Shown: positions 53,956 to 64,000 of the stretch, piece after piece | Numbering within the stretch: the stretch's first letter is position 1 | How the letters are laid out: each line of letters begins with the position of its first letter | Origin: Perca fluviatilis | Lineage: Eukaryota; Chordata; Actinopteri; Perciformes; Percidae | Length of the DNA: 64,000 nt | Direction of reading: 5' to 3' | NCBI RefSeq assembly: GCF_010015445.1 | Contig: NC_053119.1 | Location: forward strand, 23,497,883 to 23,561,882 | Program-made: the position numbers and the translations under genes | Notes under the pieces: generated by a model | Seen by the model: only the letters and a program-made list of their open reading frames with translations | The model's database searches: none | Told to the model about the DNA's origin: nothing

Positions 53956-55104
53956 TCATAACGCTAACAATGACGTTGAAATTATTTAATGATGCAATAA
54001 AGACTACAAGAGTCGCTGGATGAAGTAATACCACTGCCTTATTACATTACACAATTAAGATTTCATGAGGTGTAACACTATTTTTCAGCAAGAAACTGAA
54101 TCATGTGATGAGTAAATTAGACAAGATTTAGATAGATTAAATAATCAAATTAAATCATGTTGTACTCCTTATGGAGTCTAATAGACGTCATTGAAAAATT
54201 ACAGTATAAAAAGTATTTTCTTTCTAAAGTGTAATGGAGCCATGCAGATATGGTTTTATTTGCCCTTGTTTCGAGATATCTGTCTTTCTTTGTTTAGATT
54301 TTATTGGTACAGATACATTTCCATTCAACAGCTTTACAAGCTATTACATTGTCTGTATATATTTTAAGTTATGAAGGGGTGGGCAGCTTTCCTCCCTTTA
54401 ACAGAACTATTTTGTTTCACATTATTTTAGACATCATAATAACGGCATCATCCCAGAGCTTGGCAGGTGATTATTGCTTAGATTGGCAAGAGATATAAGT
54501 TCAGAATTGCTCAATTTTTTAGCAAATGTAACACCAGAGATTTCTGTGCAGCAACTGCATGAAGCACAAACAAAGCAAGTGAAACCATCCGTGCCGTGGT
54601 TGTGAAAACAGGAGACAAAGCCAGTGTAGTATTCAGTGCATAAATATGTATATTTCAACATATATGTATAGTATATTTAGATTTTTTTTTTATGTACACA
54701 AGCCATTACAGACAAACATAAATCATGTTGAACAGATTTACATATATTATTCCTATATACAGATATTTAAGTGCCTTTTATGTACAAATATACCATACAG
54801 TCAGATAGAAATGTCTTCATACATCATAACGTACATGTTCTCATGTTGGTCTGACAACCGTTACTGTCCACATGCACATCGCATTAATGTGCAGGAGATT
54901 GTTTTTGTCTGGAGTGCAAATGAAGCCAAAAAAACAGACCACCCCCAATGGTGCAGGATGTCAGAAAAAAAATCAGGAAATGTGTTGACGTAGAGTGTGT
55001 GGAATGTGTGAGCTTCTCCCCAACATTTTGTGAAAGCCGTGGGATGGGTGTGCGGGTCGGTAGGTAGACTCCTCCAACTGTGAAACACCCACCGCCCCCC
55101 TACA

Positions 55105-55136
<32 letters not shown>

Positions 55137-56122
55137 CTGTAGGTGAATGTCCTGCTATTTTCAAGGTGATCCCATCTGCCTCCACTGAACAGAAATGAAA
55201 GCCAGTCGTTAGGGACCCACACAAATAACTGCCAGCTGCAACATGAAATAATGGGGAAAATGTGGATGCACGCAACGGCCTGACTAAAAGATGTAGTCTA
55301 AACCCCACACCCATTATTTTTCTTTTTTTTTTATGATAGGTCAAAAGGAAAGGTTTCTTTTTACATAAGCCACTAAAATGTGGTTCTGAGAAAAACAACA
55401 AAATGGAAAGCTAAACAAAGGGTGAGGTGACTGCCTCAGTTACTTAGAAACGTGCGGTCTGGAGGAGTCATTTTCACCAGCACGCATTTCTGGCTGCTAT
55501 GTGAGTTTTATCTTTGTAAACACTCTTAGCAGGACAGGGTGTTCGGCAGCACTGAAGAGAAACCTAACCACTAGTAAAAGCAGTATTCCTGGAAAAGTGT
55601 TTTTCTCTTCAAAATGTATCAAAAAGGAATCATGTTGGGACTCTAAAAATCAGCTTGACTACTTGGGACTGTTGAATTTGTTGAAACTGTTTCAACAAAA
55701 TTATGTAAAATAATAATTGTCAGCATCTAGTGATTATACTAACAATTGTAATGAGCTTGATAACTTAGAAGTAAAACCTTGGAATTTCTCTTCTTTTTCC
55801 CAGTGTTTTTTCAAATATTTTTTGCTGTGGTTACGTAAAAGAAAAGAACACGTTTGCATGCAGAATCAGGCAAAAAACACAGGTAATGTGTCCATATTGA
55901 CTGTCCTTGTTGCAAATTCTCAGTCAACACGACTTCCCTCTTGTCTCCTGATTCATATGCAAAAAGCTTAATTTGCTTTATAGTTTTGGACTTTGGGGGT
56001 ATTTCAGTCACTGTCATACATGCCCAAAGTTAAGATGAGTTGATGCTGTATGTGTAACTTGATGCCACTCCCAGACATGTTTTCATTCCCACCCCAGTAA
56101 ACAGAGTTGTCTGGCTGCAAGT
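53956..56122 (-). other. avpr1a: Region holding the avpr1a 3' UTR, extent unknown
   Basis: AT-rich sequence directly downstream (minus strand) of the avpr1a stop. Minus-strand AATAAA hexamers occur near 54251 and 54300, which would give a 3' UTR of about 1.8 kb, but the true site cannot be fixed. A GT tract lies at 55109-55136. No other gene is seen. Confidence 0.4.
55109..55136. repeat. (GT)n microsatellite
   Basis: About 14 GT units, within the likely avpr1a 3' UTR region. Confidence 0.9.
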
Positions 56123-56406
56123 TTACTCCGCCTGAATGGAAGATTTGGGAGAATTGTCCATCTCTCGCCAGTTGCTCGAACTACCCGTAGGGCTCCGATT
56201 GGCCATCTTTGTCAGCAATGTTGTTCTGCGGAGACTGCTGTCTGAGTCCTCCTTCTTGAAGTCAGGGTTCATTTTGAGGCAGCAAGAGAGGCAGTGCACA
56301 AAATCCTGGAGGAGGTGGCCGCTGAAGACCATGTATATCCACGGGTTACAGCAGCTGTTGAGACTGGCAAGGAGTGCAGACAGAGTCACTGCTGTGTTCT
56401 CAGAAT
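56123..56406 (-). CDS. avpr1a: avpr1a exon 2 (TM7 and cytoplasmic tail)
   Basis: Completes Asp316 and encodes the rest ([27 protein letters not shown], then the tail ending SPKSSIQAE and TAA at 56123-56125). The acceptor is CCTCAG|A. The tail has a serine cluster ([11 protein letters not shown]) of the kind phosphorylated in receptor desensitisation. Confidence 0.96.
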
Positions 56407-58073
56407 CTGAGGAACAGGGAGAGGAAAGAGGAAAAAGATGATTAATCCCGCAAAACATCTGGTCCAGGCTAGACTGCAGAAATGCCTGTCAAAATCAACT
56501 CATCTGGTGTTGAAATGTAAAACCTATTTTTTCTTTAAAGAAGAGTTTCTTTTGCAAATCAAAGACTTTTTGTGTCATTCTCTTGCTATGAATGAACTAA
56601 TCGGTCGTTGTGAATGTGTCCCAGAAAAGTTCATTAAGCAAATCAATCAAGTGTAACTTTTTCACCAAATTACAGTAGTTTTGTTTCCAGATAAAATATG
56701 TATTGACAGAATATAAGACTCAGCATGAGGTGAAGGGTGGTGGGTGAGAGCACACAGTTGAGGTGGCTGAAATTCGGAAACAAAGAAAATACTTCAATAA
56801 AGATAGGTTTCTGCAGTATAACAAATTATTCTAAAAGGTCACAGTGCTGCACTCGCATATTTCATGTAACTGAAGTAGCTAACAATAGTTCATTTTAAAG
56901 GTTTCTTTTTTAATTCATTTTTACTTTTGTATTCCAAATAAATCCGTGCGTGAAGGCTGTGCTCACGTTTGTGCACGATGAGTGTTTGAGTTTTTTGTAG
57001 CAAGTGACCAAGCGCTTTCTCTGGGCTGTTTTTGTTTTGGCAATATATCACATAATTCCTAAAGCTGTAAGAGTAATACATTCAGTAATACTGAATACAC
57101 TTATAGTTTCATCACATTAGCACTCACCAGCCCACTGAAAGTTTTCATCCCACACCGACCACATCTGCACTGTGAAAAACGGAGCCCAGCAAACAGTGTA
57201 CGCCAAAACAATCACAAAAGTCATCTTAACAGTCCTCAGTTTGGCTCTTGATATAGTTGTAATGCTGCTGACTGAATTCTTCCCAATCAGCCCGTTCTTG
57301 TTCGCAACACCATCCGTCGATTTCCTTTTCTTATATTTGATATTTTTCCATATGCTGTGGCAGATGAATCCGTAGCACATCATGAGAATTACCACGGGCA
57401 CGAGAAAGATGCCCACAGTTATCCAGGTGATGTACGCCTTGGCGCCCCACGGCTCGATAAAGTGCGCCCAGCAATCGTTAATGTTCGAGCCGTTCTGGAT
57501 CTCGCTAAGGGAGAAGATAAAGTACTGCGGAGTGCTGAACACCAGGCTGCATATCCACGTGGAGATGATCATGATGTAGGAGCGCTTGGTGGGCTGCTGG
57601 AGGGTTTTCAGAGGGTGGCAGATGGCAATGTAACGGTCCAGGGTCATCATCACCATCATGTAGGTGGACGCAAACATCCCCATCACCTGTAGGTGCTTGA
57701 CTATCCTGCAGAAAAAGTCCGGACCGTAGAAGCGGAAGGTGATCTTCCAGCAGAGCTGCGGCAGCACCTGGAAGAAGGCGACCACCAGGTCAGCCAGGCT
57801 GAGGTGTTTGATGAAAAGGTGCATCCGCGACATCTTCTTCTTAGTGTTGTACATTGCCAGCAGGACGCTCACATTCCCAATCACAGCAACCACGAAGGTG
57901 ATGCTCAGGACCATTATCTCGATTTGGGCCACTTCTTCGTTTCGCGCAAACGGATCGGATCCATTCGGGTGGACGGTGTTGTTTCCGAGCGTTTCCATTG
58001 TTCGGTCATTAAAGGGACTGAAACCCAGAGACTGGTTCCCACCGCTCAGAAACTCATAGTCAGGAGTGTGCAT
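56123..58073 (-). CDS. avpr1a: avpr1a, vasotocin/vasopressin V1a-type receptor (whole gene, 2 coding exons)
   Basis: A class A GPCR of the vasopressin/oxytocin family, 409 codons. V1a receptors bind vasotocin in fish and couple through Gq/11 to calcium release at the plasma membrane. Seen in the sequence: N-glycosylation sequons in the N-terminus (NQS at 13, NNT at 31, NGS at 37); TM1 about 52-75; TM2 with D95 ([12 protein letters not shown]); C122 and C201 as the extracellular disulfide pair; DRYIAICHP at 146-154; TPQYFIFS before loop 2; [20 protein letters not shown] leading into TM6; NSCCNPWIY in TM7 (NPWIY 336-340); and a CLSCCLK palmitoylation-type cluster. The start ATG at 58073 has a good Kozak context (GCCATGC). 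Teleosts usually carry two V1a paralogues (avpr1aa/avpr1ab) and I cannot say which this is. Confidence 0.97.
56407..57127 (-). other. avpr1a: avpr1a intron between TM6 and TM7
   Basis: 721 bases, GT-AG. The position between TM6 and TM7 is the conserved intron site of the vasopressin/oxytocin receptor family. No repeat is recognised inside. Confidence 0.9.
57128..58073 (-). CDS. avpr1a: avpr1a exon 1 (TM1-TM6)
   Basis: Encodes residues 1-315 plus the first base of Asp316. The donor is GCTG|GTGAGT. It carries the N-terminus, TM1-TM6 and the third intracellular loop (about 246-280, basic, KKRKSTDG). Confidence 0.97.
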
Positions 58074-58257
58074 GGCACTGTCCCTGCGCGCGCCCTAGCA
58101 GATACAGTGCCAGAGGGGCTGCGAGGTGCCGCTACATATATGGAGCTACTGTGCGTGATGCTCACAGAGAGGAACCCGTTGGTCTCCGAGTTGTGGCTGC
58201 TACCGGGGCGTTTTAAACTCGAATCCAATTTCAGAAAGCATGTGCGTAAAAGGGATA
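58074..58257 (-). promoter_or_regulatory. avpr1a: avpr1a proximal 5' flank
   Basis: These 184 bases lie between the start codon and a MITE. They include a GCGCGCGC-like CpG-rich patch (58087-58095) and, on the minus strand, CATATATG at 58133-58140, which could act as a weak TATA-like element. A transcription start is not determined. Confidence 0.35.
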
Positions 58258-58552
58258 CACTGCAAAAAATCCAACACCTTAAAAATGTATTAGGTGTAGT
58301 AAGTCCTAGAAAACATATTCATCAAACAAGACATGTGCGCCCTGCAGGGCATGACATAAATAAGGAATAGTTTTAATGAAGTAATATAATTAGATTTTCA
58401 TGTTTCCAGTGCAAATTAGAAGATGCATTTTCTTGAAATTGCACCGACATTAGAGCCTTCAATCAAAATGTGTTAAATCAAGAAAAACAATTTTTTCTTG
58501 CTTTGGGACATGTTTAAAATTACATAATAATGGCTAACTATTTTTTGCAGTG
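58258..58552. mobile_element. MITE with CACTGCAAAAAAT termini in the avpr1a 5' flank
   Basis: The left end CACTGCAAAAAAT (58258-58270) and right end ATTTTTTGCAGTG (58540-58552) are perfect 13-bp inverted repeats. The interior is AT-rich with AAGAAAAAC-type motifs. No clear target duplication is left. The element begins 185 bases upstream of the avpr1a start codon. Its right part was later duplicated (see the mosaic duplication). Confidence 0.65.
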
Positions 58553-58606
58553 CATAGCCAAGCCCTTCCCCGTGGTGTACACTCAACCTCCACATCACCA
58601 CAAGTT
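58394..58606. repeat. Unit A of an A-B'-A' local duplication
   Basis: From ATTTTCATGTTTCCAGTGCA to ACATCACCACAAGTT, nearly identical to 58766-59003. It comprises the right half of the MITE plus 54 bases of flank. Confidence 0.9.
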
Positions 58607-58768
58607 GAGGATAGTTTGCTTTATTGCGTTCACATAGCAGTCACTCTCCAGATCTCCTCTCTTTCATTTCCGCTGGCCCTTGTAGTGAGTGGTGCAAACT
58701 GGAGCCTCCTTCCTAAAATGTCCTGCTGTCCGCTTGAACTGACTTAGTGGTATGAAGTTTCCTCAATT
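58606..58768. repeat. Unit B' of the mosaic duplication, copied from 61224-61389
   Basis: TGAGGATAGTTTGCTTTATT through AAGTTTCCTCAATT is a close copy of 61224-61389, with about eight substitutions and one 3-base deletion. It sits exactly between the two A units. Confidence 0.9.
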
Positions 58769-59003
58769 TTCATGTTTCCAGTGCAAATTAGAAGATGCAT
58801 TTTCCTGAAATTGCACCGACATTAGAGCCTTCAATCAAAATGTGTTAAATCAAGAAAAACAATTGGCAGTGCTGTTATTTTTTTTTCTTTTTTCTTGCTT
58901 TGGGACATGTTTAAAATTACATAATAATGGCTAACTATTTTTTGCAGTACATAGCCAAGCCCTTCCCCGTGGTGTACACTCAACCTCCACATCACCACAA
59001 GTT
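58766..59003. repeat. Unit A' of the A-B'-A' local duplication
   Basis: Second copy of unit A. It differs by a few substitutions and by about 25 extra bases containing GGCAGTGCTGTTATTTTTTT near its middle. Confidence 0.9.
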
Positions 59004-59439
59004 CTCCCACTTATAATGTGGGCCACTTGTTGTAGAAAGTAGTTTTGTTTGCATTAAAAAGTCACACACCAAAAATTGCAAAAATTTCAAGGGAGTAAGT
59101 TGAGTAACAAACTTTTACAGCAACAGGAATACATTGACCAACACACTGGAATGTTGTTTGCTTTTACTAAGGCCTTGTGCAATGCTGATCTGTTTAAAAT
59201 CGTTTATCTGAAATGCTTTGCTCAAATAATCACCAGACTTGATTTATTCAGGTACAGTGAAGTCAAAGGTCAAAATGAATACACCATTTAGGCTGCAAAA
59301 ACAGATTTTGATCATAATGTTCAAATGAGGTGTTCAATGTGTTTGTTCGTGCTGTGTATGCAAGCATGCGGTTCTGCCTTTAAACAGTTGAGTTTAACTT
59401 GCGTTCATTTTGTCTGTGTACCAAGCTCACTTATACCAG

Positions 59440-59695
59440 ACACCTCAGAGGTGGATAGCTCAGAATCTGTGCAAATATACCATCAGAATTAATCTCTGCG
59501 CATCGGAATGTAAATGTGTGTGAATGTTTATCTGATGAGCAGGTGGCACCTTGTACGGCAGCCTCGGCCACAGTGTATGAATGTGTGTGAATGGTGAATG
59601 GTTCCTGTACTATGTAAAAGCGCTTTGAGTAGTCGTTAAGACTAGAAAAGCACTATATACAGTATATATATATATACACAGTCCATTTACATTTA
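59440..59695 (+). repeat. Interspersed repeat with AAGCGCTTTGAGTAGTCGTT motif
   Basis: The segment TGTATGAATGTGTGTGAATG, then AAAAGCGCTTTGAGTAGTCG and TTAAGACTAGAAAAGCACTA, with a tail of CAGTCCATTTACATTTAC, is a repeat I recognise from many teleost genomes. A short TA tract interrupts the tail. The left boundary is uncertain. Confidence 0.6.
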
Positions 59696-60689
59696 CAATA
59701 ATCTTGAAATTTGGATTAATTGAACTTTTATCACCCCTCCATGAAGCTCATTAAAGATCCCCACATGTTTTAAATCCTAATGTATATAAAATGCTTTGCT
59801 TTTATCTTATTATTATTACATCAGCTTTTTTTCATTTCAAAAGTTAATTATAAAGTCCATTCTCACTGTATGTGCATAAGAGGTTTCAAGTTCCCACATA
59901 CACTTGTGTAAATTGCATTGGACTATATTGTTTTGGATTATGATTGGCTTACAAACTACCTCAAACAGGAGACACTATTTTTTATTATTATTTAATTGAC
60001 ATGATGGAGTTTCGAAATGTGAGTCTTGGCGATAATTTAAGGGAGCGGGCGGGGGGGTGGGGGTGTAGTGATACCACGAGTAGTACAGAGATATAACCCT
60101 GATGTCCAGATGCTAGTGGTGGTGGAGAAGAGATGAAGAGAGTTGGCTGGAGTGGGGCTTCTGGTGAGCTCAGTGGAAGGAAGCCTGTAGGTGAATGGGT
60201 TGGAAGAGGGGCAGTTTTAAAGTTTGACAGCAACGATATGATTGGCTCAGGGAGATAGTGGCAAAGTCTAATTGGTTTAGCTGAAAGAGTGAACGTCTGC
60301 TGATTGAGTAGAAGTGTGAGACAAAGAGACCGAGAGAGAGTGTGAATGAACGAGTAGAGAAAAGAGTCTTCCTGACTGAACTTCCGCTAAGCATAATTTG
60401 TGATGTCACAAAATCATGCTCACGTACATGTTTTAAACTTAGATTAAAGATGAGCACAAACACTGCCTTCAGTGTCAAACTCTGCACATACATCCTTCTG
60501 CACACATGAACACATTTGAGTGGAGGGGGTCGTTTAATATTTCAACTTTACCAACTAGCGTTGGCTGCTGGGGCGCTGCTCAGCGGGCGACTAACATGTT
60601 TGCTCCTAAACAAAAAGGAGCACAAGGAGGTGCAGTACCACCGCGCATACTCAGGACTGGCCCCCCCCACCAACTCAACACGCACTGTG

Positions 60690-60691
<2 letters not shown>

Positions 60692-60722
<31 letters not shown>
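60692..60722. repeat. (AC)n microsatellite
   Basis: About 15 AC units. Confidence 0.95.
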
Positions 60723-60724
<2 letters not shown>

Positions 60725-61223
60725 GTCCCCCACATCTCCTCACACCAACATGTGATCTGTGTATCATTGTGGGACTGCAATCATGACATTTTTATGTGTA
60801 TTATATTAATGTGTGTGTGTGTGTGTGTGTCACTGAAAGGTGTGTTGGGTGACTATACAGATGTTTTTTTGTTTGTTTGTGTTTTTTTATGTTATCTGTT
60901 GATTGTTGGAGCAGACAATGCAATGAAATATTCTGTTTGAACAGACACTAAAGTTGTATCTTTTCTAATCTTAGCCTTTTGCACTGCCTGAATGTTTTCT
61001 CTGTCTCTCTTATAGTTTCCCATGTTAAGAGCGTCGTTCAGGCTCCGCTGTTGCACATTTGTCTACCTGTTCTTTGCTTCAGCATCCTTTGGTGACCTCA
61101 GTTTCCAAGTGACTTATAACAATGTGAATTGTTGATTACAGTTTCCATTGCGAAAGCACATAATTGCCAACTGGCTGTTAGTATCCGGCAGCCATTAAGC
61201 TCATCTGATCCATGTGCTGATAG

Positions 61224-61389
61224 TGAGGATAGTTTGCTTTATTGAGTTCACATTGCAGTCACTCTCCAGATCTCCTCTCTTTCATTTACGATGGCCCTTG
61301 TAGTGAGTGGTGCAAACTGGAGCCTCCTTCCTAAAATGCCCTGCTGGCCGCTTGAACTGGCTTAGTGGTATAATGAAGTTTCCTCAATT
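61224..61389. repeat. Unit B, apparent source of B' near avpr1a
   Basis: 166 bases that recur as 58606-58768 in the same orientation, 2.5 kb away. It shows no coding or transposon signature of its own. Confidence 0.85.
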
Positions 61390-64000
61390 ATCCCGATGTC
61401 AGTCTCTGCTGATCTTCCCATCAGAACCACAGCCAGGGACATTTTTGATCCCTTGGGCTTCTTTTGACCAGCTAACCAGTTTCCTCATATGAGAGCCATG
61501 TTATGTGTCTCATTTATGTCTCCAACCATCCGCTCTGTTACAGTCTTGTCTTGTCCTGGGGGTTCAAGGACGACAGAACGGATGTCTCCCTTCACGCTGG
61601 ACTGAACCGCGTTTACCCTCATCTCCTGTTTTTGAAGACGTTCACCGGAGACGTGCTGTTATTACTGCTCCAGGCTTGGATTGTCTCATCAGTTTAATGA
61701 ACTCTATTGACCATCCTCAACTGCGGACGGTGTGTCTGGGTCCGGGAATCATGGGAATGCATATTGTGTCTCCAGTAGCCGCAGCAGTCAGTCTGAATCA
61801 TTTCCGTGAGGTTTCCCTTTCCTTCATTCTGTAAGAGCTCCCCAGACTCTCTGGGAGGAGTTTTTTTTTATCATTGGGGATAAAGAATCTTGTTAAGGAG
61901 TTTTTTCTTCTTCTATTTGCTATCAGAAAGCGTTGTGAATATCTAAACATCTTCTTTACACATGTTAATTGAAACATGTAGCTTGATTAAAGTCCATTTA
62001 AAAAAAACTTTTAATTTAAAATTTAAATGTTTTTAGTTGGCGAAATATGTCAGTTAAGGTTATTCTGTGCTCTGTTACAAAACAAAAAAGGTTTCTTAAA
62101 GTTGAACATCATGTCAGAGGATTTATTTACGTTGTTTATGTCTCTGCCATATGTAATCACACGCATGAGAAGAATGTCTGCTCTTAACAAGCTGCATAGT
62201 ATGCATGCTTCCCTTGTTCTGTCTGGCTTATATCATAACCACCTCATGCATTATAATACCCAGTCAGTTCATCATGCTACCAATAAGACATATAATGTGC
62301 TTTTGACGTAGACTGCAATCAAGAAGGAGCACCTCCTGATTCAGAGAGTTCTATCTTTTCTTTATAGTATTCATAAAAGCCCAAATGTGTTTGTCCCCTG
62401 GGCAACTGCAGCCCTACGAAGTTCACGTCAAACAAAATATTGAATTACCTGTTTACTTTATGGATGAAGTTATGACAATCACCAGGACCTACACAGATGT
62501 TCCACCTATAATACATTTGTTATGTAAGTGTAAATGTAGGTTTGAATGTTCTCCTTTGGCATTGTGGGCTGATGATAAATCAGAGCTTCAGTAAACATCC
62601 AGGTTTATATTCGTGAAAATCCGTGTCTAGTACACGGTTGTTATACAACCTGGACCTACGTAGATAATATAAGAAAACTTCAGTGCAGCTGCTTTTGTTT
62701 GAAGCCATTTTCCTTTGACTCTGTGTTTTGAGTTTGAAAAAGGGCACAGTGGCCTACAAACGAATATTTACAAACCGCAAATATTGAGTGAGTATTGGTT
62801 GGTTTGATAAAAAATTATGTTTTTTTTATCACTTTCTTTGGGGTTGAATAAAATAATGGAACTTTACAAAGGAAGGTGGCGCAAATATGTTTTGCACCAT
62901 GATTATGATTTTTATCAACATAATGAGGAAATGTTGTTAATTAACGTATCTGATAAGGCGTAAAAGCATATCAGCTTGTTGTCGTTGTCGTTTACAGACA
63001 TTGTATTTCATTTGTGTTACCTACAATCTCGTTAAGTAACTCTGTAGAAAAGGCCCCAAAGTTATGTTAGTGTTGCTATTATTTAGTACAGTTGACCATA
63101 TTATGTTTTATGTTTCACGTTTACTCCTGTTTATTCAGTGTTGTGTGCTGATGTCACACAGTTAATAAGCAGTATGATAGTTAGTCGGTCAGTTGGATTG
63201 TAGTTGTGAGCGGCATCTTTATTCAGAGTTTGCGTAAATGAGAAGAAAACCACACTCACACTCACACTCAAACTCACACACACAAGAAAGAGGAAGAAAT
63301 AAACTGAATAAGAACCATCTCTCAGCTCTTCATTTCTTACTCAGGAATATTTGGCCTTAAATGGTGTTCTGAACACACCTGAGTGAACCTGGTGATAAAC
63401 CCAGAACTAGCACCTAGACTGAGCGTCTACCCATTATCTTCACTACAAACTCTGTTAAAGTTAGGGAAAAATGTCTTCTTGGTTTGATATTGAAAAAGTC
63501 CACAGTGATTTGAAGCATGAGACACGACATTTTACTCTCATCAACTGAAACTAAGCTATTTCCCTAACCAAAGTGTCTATGTTGGCTGAACCTAAGTCCG
63601 AATGGGAATCACTCCAGCGCTTACACCCACCATCCAATCACCACCAGAGATAAATACACACACAATTCTGATTTTTACTCTATTATCATATAAACACATA
63701 ATAATAATTTTTTTGAGCAGCCTTTCCAACATGACACCTACTAAGACCTGATTCTTAATTAACAAAATAGGAGAAATTATCTCTGTGTAAGGTGTATCTT
63801 TGAACAGGATTGTGATGTCGTTACTTTGAAATGAAATCACTCCTTTATCCACAGAAAATGAAAACATGGAAGAGTTTTCTCTCAAAAACAGAGGCTCAGA
63901 TCATTTGCTCAAACAAAAATAGCCCAGCTAAAACCTAATGGCTTCTACATTCTCAATGAGTCATAGAACAATGACATGTTCGAGACCATTTCCTCAGCGG
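61390..64000. other. Intergenic stretch, possible solo LTR near its centre
   Basis: Mostly AT-rich sequence without recognised genes. Around 63060-63420 a segment with a (CACACT)n-like run, AATAAA near 63298 and a downstream CTCAGCTCTTCATTTC could be part of an LTR, but TG...CA ends and a target duplication were not found. Short open frames at 61503-61834 and 62027-62594 have no domain. Confidence 0.35.

Larger units (their letters stand above)
59004..61223. other. Intergenic flank of avpr1a
   Basis: Contains a teleost repeat at about 59440-59695 and AC/GT microsatellites near 60692-60830. The open frames at 60506-60940 are driven by these tracts. No gene is recognised. Confidence 0.5.

Noticed and set aside
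57693..58370. Long plus-strand open frame (225 codons) antisense to avpr1a exon 1
   Set aside because: It mirrors the conserved receptor coding sequence, has no domain of its own and runs out into the avpr1a 5' flank and MITE.
60506..60940. 144-codon open frame near 60.5 kb
   Set aside because: Much of it is translated AC and GT tracts; the remainder has no motif.

Overview
The window looks like nuclear DNA of a ray-finned fish, most likely a percomorph. It has short conserved exons separated by kilobase introns, very dense (CA)n/(GT)n, (CT)n/(GA)n and (TA)n tracts, tRNA-derived SINEs, and remnants of several DNA-transposon superfamilies, all typical of teleosts. There are no operons, phages, plasmids or CRISPR arrays.

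Two protein-coding genes can be reconstructed, both on the minus strand. (1) ppm1h, a PP2C-family Ser/Thr phosphatase, runs from the start codon at 39407 to the stop at 7641 in ten coding exons. They join in frame to 515 codons, close to the usual family length of about 514, and every PP2C metal-binding motif is present. Nine introns are placed; eight have GT-AG ends and the last has a GC-AG boundary. (2) avpr1a, a vasotocin/vasopressin V1a-type receptor, runs from 58073 to 56123 in two coding exons (409 codons), with the intron between TM6 and TM7. The order ppm1h-avpr1a matches the human 12q14 neighbourhood as I remember it. A 24-codon open end at 2-76 on the plus strand, followed by a poly(A) signal at 212, could be the 3' end of the next gene. 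mon2 would be the syntenic candidate, but I cannot recognise the peptide.

The rest is intergenic or intronic and rich in mobile DNA. Elements with visible ends are: a hAT-type element at 1037-1528 (8-bp target duplication); a long-TIR TTAA-type MITE at 3766-4320; a hAT-like MITE at 8489-8990 (perfect 8-bp duplication); half of a Tc1-like element at 9194-9709; a PIF/Harbinger remnant at 12570-13423 (TTA duplication plus transposase fragment); a hAT-like MITE at 20544-20933; a palindromic element at 31812-32508; a short Tc1-like element near 35561; two tRNA SINEs at 36560-36727 and 44591-44759 (15-16-bp duplications); a broken RLE-type non-LTR retrotransposon at 41268-44165; an IS630/Tc1-type remnant at 48650-49811; a hAT-like MITE at 53569-53947; and a MITE at 58258-58552 in the avpr1a 5' flank.

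The most unusual local structure is an A-B'-A' mosaic duplication at 58394-59003, upstream of avpr1a. Its B' unit is a copy of sequence 2.5 kb away at 61224-61389, and the junctions show microhomology. I found no convincing new multi-gene system. The findings are mainly genome-architecture observations around two well-known vertebrate genes.
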